Notes: generated by a model from the letters alone, not told the origin. DNA of 64,000 nucleotides from Streptacidiphilus fuscans (GCF_015690355.1 NZ_JADPRT010000014.1:1-64000), one strand, 5' to 3'; shown: positions 16,444-25,060, numbered from the stretch's first letter. Translations and numbers: made by a program.

Positions 16444-17285
16444 GTCCCCAGCGTACGAGCCGGGGTTCCAGTCGCCACGGAGGCGAGCAGGCGGAGCTTC
16501 TCGTCGCTCTCGCTGCCCTCGTCCGCGTAGTAGAGGACCAGCACCACGCCCTCGACCGGCAGCTTCTCCCGGTGCAGCCGCAGTTCGCCGACGACCGGAT
16601 GGTTGACGGTGGTGGTGCCGCCGTCCAGACCGCGCACGTCGTGGCGCGCCCAGGACCGCCGGAACCGTTCGCTCGACAGGGCGAGTTCGCCGACCAGTTC
16701 GACCACACGCGGGTCGTCGGTGTCGTCGCCGACCGACTTCCTGAAGACGGCGACGAAGCCCTCCGCCGACCGCTCCCAGTCCTGGTGGAAGGCCTGCTCC
16801 TCCGGGTCGAGCAGGAGCGAGCGGAGCCGGTTCTGGCCGGGCTTGAGGCGCGGGTTGAATGCGACAGCCAGCTCGTTGGAGGCCAGCACGTCGAACGCGC
16901 GCCCCTCGACGAACGCGGGCACCTGCACCGCCGCGAGGAGCTGGTGCAGCCGCGCGGGCACGCGTTCGGGCCTGCGGCGCGGCCGTGGCTTCGGGCGTGA
17001 GCCGGCGAGGCCCAGGTCGAGGAGGTACTCGCGTTCGAGGTCGTCCAGCAGCAGCACGCGCGCGAGCGACTCCAGCACCTGCGCGGACGGGTTCTTGTCC
17101 CGGCCCCGCTCCAGCCGCAGGTAGTAGTCGGCGCTGATGCCCGCGAGCATGGCGACCTCCTCGCGGCGCAGCCCGGGGACGCGGCGGTTCGTGCCGGCCG
17201 GGATCCCCGCCTGTTCCGGGGTGACCAGCGCGCGCCGGGCACGCAGGTACTCGCCGAGCAGGTTGACGCGGTCGTCCTCGCTCAT
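16440..17285 (-). CDS. MmyB-type helix-turn-helix regulator
   Basis: 281 residues from ATG 17285. The N-terminal XRE helix-turn-helix (RREEVAMLAGISADYYLRLERGRD) and the MmyB ligand-binding domain (PAFVEGRAFDVLASNELA, NRLRSLLLDPEEQAFHQDW, HDVRGLDGGTTTVNHPVVGEL) are both plain. Such proteins usually repress an adjacent short-chain dehydrogenase. Here the SDR gene is divergent, with a perfect 19-bp palindrome between them. The frame is open far upstream, but those residues do not look protein-like. Confidence 0.9.
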   Translation of the reverse strand: MSEDDRVNLLGEYLRARRALVTPEQAGIPAGTNRRVPGLRREEVAMLAGISADYYLRLERGRDKNPSAQVLESLARVLLLDDLEREYLLDLGLAGSRPKPRPRRRPERVPARLHQLLAAVQVPAFVEGRAFDVLASNELAVAFNPRLKPGQNRLRSLLLDPEEQAFHQDWERSAEGFVAVFRKSVGDDTDDPRVVELVGELALSSERFRRSWARHDVRGLDGGTTTVNHPVVGELRLHREKLPVEGVVLVLYYADEGSESDEKLRLLASVATGTPARTLGT

Positions 17286-17345
17286 GCGTCCTCGCTCATG
17301 CTCACCATCGTAGGTCGGCCCGGGCCTGCGACGACGGCCCGAAAG

Positions 17346-17364
17346 GGGGTCCTGCCAGGACCCC
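17346..17364. promoter_or_regulatory. Operator between MmyB-type regulator and SDR gene
   Basis: Perfect palindrome GGGGTCCTGCCAGGACCCC (9-bp arms, 1-bp centre), 50 nt before the SDR start and 60 nt before the regulator start. Best explained as the binding site of the adjacent regulator. Confidence 0.65.
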
Positions 17365-17414
17365 GTACAGCGGGGGCACTGGTTGCGTCCGCCGCCCGAG
17401 GCGACGCTGAACCC

Positions 17415-18194
17415 ATGGACATCTCCGACCGCACGATCCTCATCGCCGGTTCCACCTCGGGAATCGGACTCGAACTCGCCCGCCGCTTCCGCGCCGCGGG
17501 CAGCACCGTCGTCGTCGGCGGCCGTCGCGCCGACCTGCTCGCCGAGCTCGCCGCCGAGGGCTTCGCCACCGTCCCGCTCGACGTGACCGACCAGGCGAGC
17601 GTCGACCGCGCCCGCGACACGGTCCTCGCCGACCATCCGGGCCTCGACACCGTGATGACCATGTCCGGCGTCATGCTGCTGGAGGACCTGCGCGACCCCG
17701 CACACTTCGACGCCGCGCAGCGGACGGTCGACACCAACCTGCTGGGGACCATCCGCGTCATCGACGCGTTCACCCCGCACCTGATCGCGCGGGGCGCGGG
17801 AACGATCATCACGGTCACCTCGGGCATCGCTTTCCTGCCGTTCCCGCCGATGCCCACCTACGCCGCGACGAAGGCGGGCGTGCACGCCTACTCCGAGGCG
17901 CTGCGGGCACAGCTGCTCGGCACGGGCGTCGAGGTCGCCGAGCTGGTCCCGCCGGCCGTCGCCACCACCCCCGAGCAGGCGCGGCTCAACCCCCGCGCGC
18001 TGGACCTGGGCGACTACGCCACCGAGGTGATGGACCTGCTCCAGGCCGACCCCACGCCCCACGAGGTCCTGGTCAAGGGCGTGCTGATGCACCGTCACGC
18101 CGAGCGGGACGGCACCTACGACGAGCTGGTCGCCCAGCGCTCCCAGGCCCTCGCCATGCTGCCGGGCCGCCAGGCCCCGCCGTCGGCGTCCTGA
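17415..18194 (+). CDS. Short-chain dehydrogenase/reductase
   Basis: 259 residues, classical SDR size. The cofactor motif is AGSTSGIG (TGxxxGIG variant). TMSGVM sits where NNAG is usual, and the catalytic serine TVTSG and YAATKAG (Tyr-x-x-x-Lys) are present. An NAD(P)-dependent oxidoreductase of unknown substrate; the R pair in GGRRAD after beta-2 suggests NADPH. No clear ribosome site precedes ATG 17415. Probably repressed by the divergent MmyB-type protein. Confidence 0.88.
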   Translation: MDISDRTILIAGSTSGIGLELARRFRAAGSTVVVGGRRADLLAELAAEGFATVPLDVTDQASVDRARDTVLADHPGLDTVMTMSGVMLLEDLRDPAHFDAAQRTVDTNLLGTIRVIDAFTPHLIARGAGTIITVTSGIAFLPFPPMPTYAATKAGVHAYSEALRAQLLGTGVEVAELVPPAVATTPEQARLNPRALDLGDYATEVMDLLQADPTPHEVLVKGVLMHRHAERDGTYDELVAQRSQALAMLPGRQAPPSAS

Positions 18195-18230
18195 GGCGGG
18201 CGGGTGGGGGCGCGCGGGTCGAACCGCGCG

Positions 18231-18851
18231 CTACTCGAACCGCTCGGGGTCGCCCGCGCCCCGGCGGACGATCTCGGCCTCCCCGCCGGAGAAGTCGACG
18301 ACCGTGGTCGGCTCGGTGCCGCAGTCCCCGGAGTCCAGCACCGCGTCGACCACGTGGTCGAGCCGCTCCTTGATCTCCCAGCCCTGCGTCATCGGCTCCT
18401 CCTCGCCGGGCAGCAGCAGCGTGCTGGAGACCAGCGGCTCGCCCAGCTCCGCGAGCAGCGCCTGGGTGACGACATGGTCCGGGATCCGCACGCCGACCGT
18501 CTTCTTCTTCGGGTGCAGCAGCTGCTTCGGCACCTCGTTGGTCGCGGGCAGGATGAACGTGTAGCTGCCGGGCGTCGCCGCCTTGATCGCGCGGAAGACG
18601 CGGTTGTCGATCTGCACGAACTGACCCAGCTGGGCGAAGTTCTGGCACACCAGCGTGAAGTGGTGACGATCGTCAAGCTGACGGATCGTCCGGATCCGGG
18701 CGATGCCGTCACGGTTGCCGAGCTGGCACCCGAGCGCGAAACACGAGTCCGTCGGATAGGCGACCAGCGCCCCGCCCCGGACCAGGTCGACCACGTTGTC
18801 GAGGATGCGCGACTGCGGATTCTGCGGATGCACGTCGAAGTACTTCGCCAT
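18231..18851 (-). CDS. YciO/Sua5-YrdC family protein
   Basis: 206 residues, the same length as E. coli YciO and closely alike over its whole length (HPQNPQSRILDNVVDLV, VAYPTDSCFALGCQLG, FTLVCQNFAQL, GSYTFILPATNEVPKQLL, VGVRIPDH, EPTTVVDF). The family makes or binds threonylcarbamoyl-adenylate; YciO itself has weak or unproven activity in t6A tRNA modification. Cytoplasmic. Convergent with the SDR gene, 36 nt apart. Confidence 0.9.
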   Translation of the reverse strand: MAKYFDVHPQNPQSRILDNVVDLVRGGALVAYPTDSCFALGCQLGNRDGIARIRTIRQLDDRHHFTLVCQNFAQLGQFVQIDNRVFRAIKAATPGSYTFILPATNEVPKQLLHPKKKTVGVRIPDHVVTQALLAELGEPLVSSTLLLPGEEEPMTQGWEIKERLDHVVDAVLDSGDCGTEPTTVVDFSGGEAEIVRRGAGDPERFE

Positions 18852-18905
18852 CCGCCGAGCCTACGGGATCGGACGCCGCGCGCGGCTCAACGGCTCAACG
18901 CCTCC

Positions 18906-18998
18906 ACGCCTCACCCTCGGAAGGGGCCCACCCACTCCACGGCTCGCCCTCGAAAGGGGCCCACCCACTCAACGGCTCACCCTCGAAAGGGGCCCACC
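18906..18998. repeat. 33-bp tandem repeat, three copies, at the 3' end of a gene
   Basis: Three imperfect units of 33 bp (anchor GGGG at 18923, 18956 and 18989). The last unit codes the C-terminal WVGPFRG and stop of the molybdopterin-domain gene on the minus strand. The two others lie downstream as non-coding duplicates. Confidence 0.85.
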
Positions 18999-19444
18999 CA
19001 CACGTCGGTGATCCCGCTGATGTACCGCGCGCCGCTCCGGTCCCCGGGCACCACCAGCTGCGGTCCGGCGGCGTCGAGCGGGGTCCCGTCGGCGCTGGTG
19101 GCGAGCAGGATCTCCTGCCCGCCGAAGTCCGGGTCGATCTCCGCCCACGACACGACGGCACAGTGCCCGTCCGCGCCCGTCACCGCCAGCAGGAACGCGA
19201 GCCGCGCCTTCCGCCCCCGCAGATCCACCACCGGCCGCGCCGCCCGCACCACGTCCCACAACCTCGGCCCTTCGAACCGATGCCGCTGCTCGCCACTCCC
19301 GAGGCAGTCGAACGTCGCCTCGACCCGACTCACGGGCAGCTCGCGCAGCTGGGCGACCGTCAGCTCGCCCGGTGCGTCGAGCATCCCGTGCAGCCGCACG
19401 GACGCGTGCGTGCGGGCGGGCGCGGATAGGTCGGATCTGCTCAC
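18977..19444 (-). CDS. Small molybdopterin-domain oxidoreductase-like protein
   Basis: About 155 residues from GTG 19444 (GGGAG upstream); the frame is open to 19651 but upstream residues look non-coding. Segments LHGMLDAPGELTVAQLRELP, ATFDCLGSG, WSGPRLWDV-like FEGPRLWDV, and PLDAAGPQLVVPGDRSGARYISGITDVWVG match the sulfite-oxidase molybdopterin domain (PF00174), including a cysteine where the cofactor cysteine sits (FDCLG). It is much shorter than YedY or sulfite oxidase, lacking the dimer domain. Possibly a stand-alone cofactor-binding protein. The 3' end is part of a 33-bp tandem repeat. Confidence 0.7.
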   Translation of the reverse strand: MSRSDLSAPARTHASVRLHGMLDAPGELTVAQLRELPVSRVEATFDCLGSGEQRHRFEGPRLWDVVRAARPVVDLRGRKARLAFLLAVTGADGHCAVVSWAEIDPDFGGQEILLATSADGTPLDAAGPQLVVPGDRSGARYISGITDVWVGPFRG

Positions 19445-19755
19445 AGAACCACTCCCTGCAACCGGTCGACGGAGAACCGAAGGTTGCGGAAGTGGTACCC
19501 ACGCGTGGACGCAGATACCCACCCGATCGCCCCATGGATCTGGCACTTGCCAGGGCTTGCATCCCACTCTCTTGGCAGATGCGGCACCGCTTTCTGCCCT
19601 GCGGAAGGCGGTCACCGTGCCCCTGGGACTGTTCAGCCACGAACTGATCATGATTGCCTTCGTGCGGGGCGCCTGCAGTCGGCCGTCCCGCGTCAGCGTG
19701 CGTCTCGGCGGGACGCCTGCCGTCGGTCACCAAGGCATGGGAAAGGGATCTGGTC
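19445..19755. other. Intergenic, divergent promoter region
   Basis: 311 bases between divergent genes. I see no gene and no clear operator. A loose inverted pair near 19493 (GTGGTACCCAC and CAGATACCCAC) is not convincing. Confidence 0.5.
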
Positions 19756-20772
19756 ATGGGCGTGGAAACAGCGCAGTTCGCTCCCGAACGCGCTTCGGCG
19801 GACGAACTGCGCGCCTGGTACGAGCTGTTCGTCGAGGTGTCCGAGGCGGAGTTCCCCGACAACCCGGTGCCTCCGTACGACAGCTACGTGCGGCAGTTGC
19901 GCAGGTCCTCCTCCAGCCAGTGGTCGCGACTGCGCTGGGAGGCACGCGACGGCGGACGGCTGGTCGGCACGGCAACCGCCACGTTCCCGATCGGGGAGAA
20001 CAGCGGATACTGCGACATGGCCGTACGCGTGACCGCCCCGGACCGTCGAGGCGGCGTCGGGACGGGGCTGCTCCGGGCGGCGCTGCCGGAGATCCGCGAG
20101 CGCCGCTGCCGGACCATCGGCGGCGAGGTGAAGGCGGACTCGGACGGCGAGAAGTGGGCACAGGCCCTCGGTTTCCACCCGGTCCTGAGCCTCACCGAAC
20201 ACCGCCTGGACCTCACGACCGCGGACCCGGCGCAGTGGCAGGTGGAGACCCCGCCCGGGTTCCGACTCCGCCGGTGGGCGGACACGGCGCCTGACGACCT
20301 GGTGGAGGGCTTCGCCCAGGCCCTCACGGCGATGGCCGACCAGCCGATCGGCGAGGCGACGTTCACCTACCCGGTCTGGACGGTCGAGCGCCTCCGCAAG
20401 CGCGAGGCCGACTCCCTCAAGGCCGGGCAGTCGCGCCGCTACGTCGTGGCCGTGGACGAGCGCACCGGGACGGTGGCGGGCTTCACCGAGATGGTCATCG
20501 ACGCCGAGCAGAAGACCCACGGCCATCAGGGGGACACGGGCGTGCTGTCGGAGTTCCGTGGATCCGGGCTCGGCCTGGCGGTGAAGTCCTCGATGATGCG
20601 TTGGCTCACCGCGGACCTGCCCCACCTGGAGCAGGTGGAGACGATGACGGCCTCCGAGAACACCCACATGATCCGCGTCAACTCCCAACTCGGCTACCAG
20701 GCCACCTACACCTTGCTGAGCGTCGAGTCCGATGTCGACGCGCTCGAAGCGGCTCTGCACGGGACCCGCTGA
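19756..20772 (+). CDS. Double-domain GNAT acetyltransferase
   Basis: 338 residues from ATG 19756 (AAAGGGA upstream), with two tandem GNAT folds. The first has the acetyl-CoA loop RRGGVGTGLLRAAL (about residues 100-113). The second has TGVLSEFRGSGLGLAVKSSMM (about 255-275) and ends with NSQLGYQ. An acyl-CoA dependent N-acetyltransferase, substrate unknown. Monocistronic as far as can be seen. Confidence 0.88.
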   Translation: MGVETAQFAPERASADELRAWYELFVEVSEAEFPDNPVPPYDSYVRQLRRSSSSQWSRLRWEARDGGRLVGTATATFPIGENSGYCDMAVRVTAPDRRGGVGTGLLRAALPEIRERRCRTIGGEVKADSDGEKWAQALGFHPVLSLTEHRLDLTTADPAQWQVETPPGFRLRRWADTAPDDLVEGFAQALTAMADQPIGEATFTYPVWTVERLRKREADSLKAGQSRRYVVAVDERTGTVAGFTEMVIDAEQKTHGHQGDTGVLSEFRGSGLGLAVKSSMMRWLTADLPHLEQVETMTASENTHMIRVNSQLGYQATYTLLSVESDVDALEAALHGTR

Positions 20773-20898
20773 GCTGCGACGTGCCGCCCAAGAGGGTCAC
20801 CGGGCGGCCGGCGCATGGACATAGTGGTACCGAACCAACATTCCCGTTGCCGACGCGCGATACGACGAGCGCCTCAAGGCAATGGAGGAGGAGCCCCA

Positions 20899-21090
20899 AT
20901 GAACACTGAGAACTTCACCAGCTGGACCGACACAAAGGCTCGGGCACGTGCGATTCGCGAGGCTGCGGGTACCCAGCGGACTCCCCTCGAAGAGGCAACA
21001 GCCCTCGAGCAGCTGCCGGCCAAGGATCTCACTCAACCTCTGCTGAAGGCTGTTGAGGCGGTCGACCTCGATCCGACACCGCTGCCCTGA
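20899..21090 (+). CDS. Small hypothetical protein, 63 residues
   Basis: ATG 20899 follows a strong GGAGGAGGAG site. The product is charged, with one helix-rich stretch (TDTKARARAIREAAGT) and a proline-rich end. There is no signal or membrane segment and I do not recognise a family. A perfect 13-bp hairpin begins on the stop codon, giving it a proper transcription end. The small size and strong translation signal would suit a regulatory or antitoxin-like protein, but nothing in the sequence proves this. Confidence 0.6.
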   Translation: MNTENFTSWTDTKARARAIREAAGTQRTPLEEATALEQLPAKDLTQPLLKAVEAVDLDPTPLP

Positions 21091-21128
21091 AACGCCGGCC
21101 TCGCACTCGTGGCACGGCCGGCGTTTCA
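21088..21128. terminator. Bidirectional terminator hairpin
   Basis: Arms TGAAACGCCGGCC and GGCCGGCGTTTCA are perfectly complementary (13 bp) around a 15-nt loop. It lies between the convergent 63-residue gene and the GNAT gene. Confidence 0.85.
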
Positions 21129-21141
21129 GTCAGGTGCGGGG

Positions 21142-21624
21142 CTACAGCTCGCGGAAGTACACGGCCACAGGCAGCTTGATGCACCCGAGGCTTTCGTACA
21201 GCGCTCTGGCCGGGCCGTGGAACTCGTCGCCGCCGGTTCCGATCTCGGCGTACACGGCTCCGTGGGCACGCATGTGGCTGAAGGCGTGCTCGCACAGCTC
21301 GGTGGCCAGATGGTCACGGCGGTGGTGTTCGTCGACGGCGAGGATGGTGATCGTCCCGTGCTCGCGGGCAGGGTCGATCTCCCAGCCCACGTAGCCCGCG
21401 AGCGCTCCGTCGAGGTCCGCGACGGCGACGTGCTTGTTGTGCTCCGGGGCGTGCAGTGTGGCAAGGAGGTTGCGGTAGTCCTCGCGCCACTGGCCGTGCT
21501 GCCGAGCGAAGATGACCTCGCCGACCAAAGGCCGGAAGGAGCCCTCGTAGAACGGCCCGAAGGTCTCGATGGTGAGCTCGGTCAGCCGCAGTAGGTCACG
21601 CGGCTCGAAGCTGCGAATGATCAT
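21142..21624 (-). CDS. GNAT family N-acetyltransferase
   Basis: 160 residues. Typical GNAT layout: opening MIIRSFEPRDLLRLTEL, beta4 GTITILAVDEHHRRDHLATEL with an acetyl-CoA loop that is degenerate (HHRRDHLAT instead of RxxGxG/A), and the C-terminal ALYESLGC motif. The start at 21624 has GAGAGG upstream. Resembles aminoglycoside 6'-type or ribosomal-protein acetyltransferases only in general fold; substrate unknown. Confidence 0.85.
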   Translation of the reverse strand: MIIRSFEPRDLLRLTELTIETFGPFYEGSFRPLVGEVIFARQHGQWREDYRNLLATLHAPEHNKHVAVADLDGALAGYVGWEIDPAREHGTITILAVDEHHRRDHLATELCEHAFSHMRAHGAVYAEIGTGGDEFHGPARALYESLGCIKLPVAVYFREL

Positions 21625-22129
21625 GGAATGCGCCTCTCGCTGAGAAGTCGACAACCGCAGGAACAGGCATCGACGGGCTCGCTCGCGGCGAAGACGGGCA
21701 GCGAGTGAGCCCTCAGCAGCGCGGACGCCAGGAGGCGAAGCATTCCATGCTCGCCAGGCTACCGAGCTCCCCCGACAGGCGCAGACCATTTCGGGTCCGG
21801 CCGCAGCCTCCTGTCGGAACGGAGACGCACAGATATGCACGGTCCGAGGGAAAACCCGGCCGGGAGCTTGAACATGATCCGCCACTCCTGGTTCTCCTGT
21901 ATGGCGCCGTCCCACCAGTGCACCGACCTGACGGGGCCCTCGAGCTGCGCAGGCGGCGGCGCGGGCCTCGACGGCGGCGCCCCCGAGGGTCGGTGACGAC
22001 CCGAGGCTACGCATCCGACTCGTTCGGCTTCGACTTCCGCTCGTCACCGGAACCAGTGGACACCACAGGCCGCGCCGACTCCTGGGCGTGGAAGCGGCCC
22101 GGCCTGTGGTGTGACCCGAGATGGGGCTT
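21625..22129. other. Intergenic region without a convincing gene
   Basis: 505 bases. An open frame at 21705-22133 (+) encodes an arginine/proline-rich string with no protein-like pattern or ribosome site, and I leave it out. The only clear structure is the terminator at 22060-22112. Confidence 0.55.
22060..22112 (-). terminator. Hairpin downstream of the chitinase gene
   Basis: Arms ACACCACAGGCCG and CGGCCTGTGGTGT pair perfectly (13 bp) around a 27-nt loop, 18 nt past the chitinase stop. Confidence 0.7.
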
Positions 22130-23377
22130 CTAACACGCGCCGTCGTCGTTCCAGGCGCCGGAGGGGCCGCCGGGGGTCTCGTCGTCGTTCCACTGGTTGG
22201 CGGTCCAGTTGTGGCCGTTGTACGAGACTTCCTGGCCGGAGGTGTACGCGGTCGAGGCGCTCCACGCCGCCGCGCAGGTTCCGCCGCCGCCGGAGGTCGA
22301 GGTGGCCGTGGGGGTAGGCGTGGGAGTGGGTGTCGGGGTGGGCGTCGGCGAGGGGGTGGGCGGGGTCGCGCCCGCGAACTCGGCCGTGTACTTGGTGAAG
22401 TCGTAGGCGTTCTGGGTGACGCTGCTGCACTCACCCGACAGGTTGCCGTTGTTGTTCGGCGGGTTGCACTCGCGGTCGCGGTTGACGTCCCAGAACGTGT
22501 ACCGGGACATGCCGTTGGACTCGGCGAAGTTCAACAGCGTCTGGAAGTCCGCCTGGTAGAAGAACTCGGCGCTGTCCGTGCGGCCGTTCATGCCGGAGAC
22601 GCCCTCGTGCGCGTACGCCGTCGCCGAGTTCCAGCCGAAGGTGTTCATCAGCTGGGTGTTGAAGTCCTGCAGTGCGGTGATCTGACTGGCCGCACCGGAG
22701 AAGCCGCCGTCGAAGGGCATGATCGAGTAGTTGTTCGGAGTGAACCCCAACGTCTTGGCGTTGTCCAGCAGTTGCTGCCCGAAGTAGTTCGCGCCGGACG
22801 TGGTCGACGGGATCGTCACCGAGACGTACAGCCCCGGGTTGTCGGCCTGGAGGATCTGCGCGGCGCCCAACTCGTTGTTGATCGCCGTGGAGTTCTCGAT
22901 CTCCGGCTCCTCCAGGTCGAAGTCGATCGCGTGCAACCCGTAGGCGCTGATGACCTGTTGGTACGCGGCGGCGGTGGCCGCCGGGGTGCCGCACTCCTGG
23001 CCGAGCTTGGTGCCGCCGTAGCCGCCGGCCGAGACGGAGACGTCCCCGCCGTCGGCGCGGACCTCGTTGATCACCGCGGCGACCTGGGTGTCGGAGGACA
23101 CCGGATCCGTTCCGTCCCAGGTCGGCGTGCAGCCGCCGCCGTTGGGGGCCAGGACGAAGGCCAGCTCGAAGGCCTTCTGCCCGGTCGCGGACATCACCTG
23201 GCCCAGGTCGGGGGCGCTGGAGTCCAGGGTGTAGTAGTACGGCGCGGAGCCGTACCAGTTGCTGCCGAGCGCCGCCGTGGTGGAGGCGTGCCCGGTACCG
23301 GCGGTCAGCACCAGGGTGCCCGCCGTGAGCAGTGTCGCGACAACCGTCGCGGGAAGCATCGCTCCCAGTCTTCGCAT
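22130..23377 (-). CDS. Secreted GH18 chitinase with C-terminal chitin-binding module
   Basis: 415 residues, ATG 23377 with AAGGTGACGAG upstream. A Sec signal peptide ends near TGHAS (residue 32). The catalytic (beta/alpha)8 domain spans about residues 35-335. The GH18 motif DxxDxDxE is partly changed: the first aspartate is histidine (HAIDFDLE), but D152, D154 and the acid E156 remain. A Pro-Thr linker (about 340-365) joins a CBM5/12-type module (AWSASTAYTSGQEVSYNGHNW). It should degrade chitin outside the cell. The promoter carries the 12-bp direct repeat known from Streptomyces chitinase genes, so it should be induced by chitin oligomers and repressed by glucose. Confidence 0.92.
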   Translation of the reverse strand: MRRLGAMLPATVVATLLTAGTLVLTAGTGHASTTAALGSNWYGSAPYYYTLDSSAPDLGQVMSATGQKAFELAFVLAPNGGGCTPTWDGTDPVSSDTQVAAVINEVRADGGDVSVSAGGYGGTKLGQECGTPAATAAAYQQVISAYGLHAIDFDLEEPEIENSTAINNELGAAQILQADNPGLYVSVTIPSTTSGANYFGQQLLDNAKTLGFTPNNYSIMPFDGGFSGAASQITALQDFNTQLMNTFGWNSATAYAHEGVSGMNGRTDSAEFFYQADFQTLLNFAESNGMSRYTFWDVNRDRECNPPNNNGNLSGECSSVTQNAYDFTKYTAEFAGATPPTPSPTPTPTPTPTPTPTATSTSGGGGTCAAAWSASTAYTSGQEVSYNGHNWTANQWNDDETPGGPSGAWNDDGAC

Positions 23378-23480
23378 CTCGTCACCTTCGTGTGGGGGGA
23401 ACGCAAGGTAAGCCGACGTTGACATGCGGGTGGAGAGTGATGCAGGCGGCGCCGCACTGCACTGAGACATCGTCAATGTG

Positions 23481-23532
23481 GGCCTCGGGCCAGGTCACTG
23501 TCAAGGTCTGGACCAATATGAGGTCTGGACCA
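23481..23532 (-). promoter_or_regulatory. Chitinase promoter with paired 12-bp direct repeats
   Basis: On the minus strand TGGTCCAGACCT occurs twice (23521-23532 and 23504-23515, 17 bp apart). The second copy abuts a -35 TTGACA (23498-23503), with a -10-like CCACAT 17 nt further. The 12-mer is the repeat described for the chi63 promoter and related chitinase genes of Streptomyces; it also resembles DasR sites (TGGTCTAGACCA). Confidence 0.85.
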
Positions 23533-23665
23533 CTGACCCGGACACGCCCACTGTCGGAGCAACCTGTCGGGCGAGCGGCATGACAGTCGTTTCATCGACT
23601 CAGCACCGACGCCGCTCAGGATCAGCCCGTCCGGAGAATCGATCGGGTGACCAAGGAAGGCGACC

Positions 23666-24943
23666 ATGCCCCTCCGCTCAGTCTTCGCCCGTCCGACCTC
23701 CCCTCAACCGGCCTCCGCCCGCCGCCGTTTCGGCGCCCTGCTGGCCGCCGGAGCCACGCTGCTGCCGCTGACCCTGGCGACGCCCGCCCCGGCCTCGGCC
23801 CCGACGGCCCCGACGGATGCCTCAGCCCCGGCGCAGCAGCTCCGCAGCGCGCCGCCCTACGCCGCCACCCTGACGCCCGAGCTCATCGCCGAGCTGCAGC
23901 GGCTCCGCGTCCCCGGCGGTGTCGTCGCCGTCAGCACGCCCGGCTCGGGCACCTGGATCAAGTCCCTGGGCACCTCCGACCTCGCCACGGGACAGCCGAT
24001 GAACCCGGGCGACCACTTCCGGATCGGCAGCATCACCAAGACCTTCACCGCGACCGTGATCCTCCAGCTGGTGCAGGAGCGTCTGCTGACGCTGGACGAC
24101 AAGGTCTCCCGCTTCCGCCACGACGTCCCCGACGGACAGAACATCACGATCCGTCAACTGCTCAACATGACCAGCGGCCTCTACAACTACAGCGAGGACC
24201 TGGACTTCAACCGCGTGCTGGACCGCGCGCCGCAGACGCGGTGGACGCCGGACCAACTGCTGCGGATCGCGTTCCGGCACCACTCCTACTTCGACCCGGG
24301 CTGCGGCTTCCACTACTCGAACACCAACTACGTCCTGCTGGGTCTGATCATCGAGCAGCTGACCCACCGCCCGGTCGCCTACGAGTACCAGCAGCGAATC
24401 TTCCGCCCCCTCGGCATGACGGAGACCGGTATGCCGACCGGAACGGAGCTGCCCTCGTCCTACTCGCACGGCTACCAGGCCGTCTCCAATGTGGCGAGCC
24501 TGACCACGCCGATGCTGACGGGCAGGGACGCCGCGTGGGCGGACTGGTCCGCGGGCGTCCCCGAGGACGTCACCCACACCAGCCCGTCGTGGACCTGGGC
24601 GGCCGGCGAGGCCTACTCCGACGTCCACGACCTGCTGCGCTACGCGCCCGCCCTGGCCGAAGGGACGCTGCTCAGCCCCGAGCTGCAGCGCGAGCGGCTG
24701 ACCTTCGTCCGGCCCTCCCCTGGCGGCCCCGGCTACGGCCTGGGCATTGTCGACTTCCTGGGTTTCCTGGGCCACGATGGCCAGATTCCGGGCTACAACA
24801 GCTTCGAGGCCTACGACCCGGCGCTCAAGGCCACCGTCGTCGTGCTGCTCGACCTCAACCAGTCCCCCGACGGCTCGGCCCCGGCGGACAAGATCGCCAT
24901 GCTGGTCTTCAAGCAGCTGTTCCACCTGCCGACCAACCCCTGA
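23666..24943 (+). CDS. Secreted serine hydrolase, beta-lactamase/D-Ala-D-Ala carboxypeptidase family
   Basis: 425 residues with an N-terminal signal (ARRRFGALLAAGATLLPLTL, cleavage near PASA). Class C beta-lactamase-type active site: SITK (Ser-x-x-Lys), YSNTNY (Tyr-x-Asn) and HDGQIPG (His-x-Gly). Family members are D-alanyl-D-alanine carboxypeptidases, esterases or peptidases acting outside the membrane. AAGGAAGG precedes ATG 23666. It stands alone. Confidence 0.88.
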   Translation: MPLRSVFARPTSPQPASARRRFGALLAAGATLLPLTLATPAPASAPTAPTDASAPAQQLRSAPPYAATLTPELIAELQRLRVPGGVVAVSTPGSGTWIKSLGTSDLATGQPMNPGDHFRIGSITKTFTATVILQLVQERLLTLDDKVSRFRHDVPDGQNITIRQLLNMTSGLYNYSEDLDFNRVLDRAPQTRWTPDQLLRIAFRHHSYFDPGCGFHYSNTNYVLLGLIIEQLTHRPVAYEYQQRIFRPLGMTETGMPTGTELPSSYSHGYQAVSNVASLTTPMLTGRDAAWADWSAGVPEDVTHTSPSWTWAAGEAYSDVHDLLRYAPALAEGTLLSPELQRERLTFVRPSPGGPGYGLGIVDFLGFLGHDGQIPGYNSFEAYDPALKATVVVLLDLNQSPDGSAPADKIAMLVFKQLFHLPTNP

Positions 24944-25060
24944 GCCCGCCCGCGACACCCGCCCCGCGAGGGCACGCCCCGCCCGGCTCGGGTGGCGACC
25001 CGCAGACGGTGCGTCCACGCTGGACTGAGGTATGCGAACCGGACAGCACCGGGAGTGGGT

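Noticed and set aside
21705-22133. 142-codon plus frame in the gap before the chitinase
   Set aside because: No ribosome site and no protein-like pattern; it includes the terminator stem.
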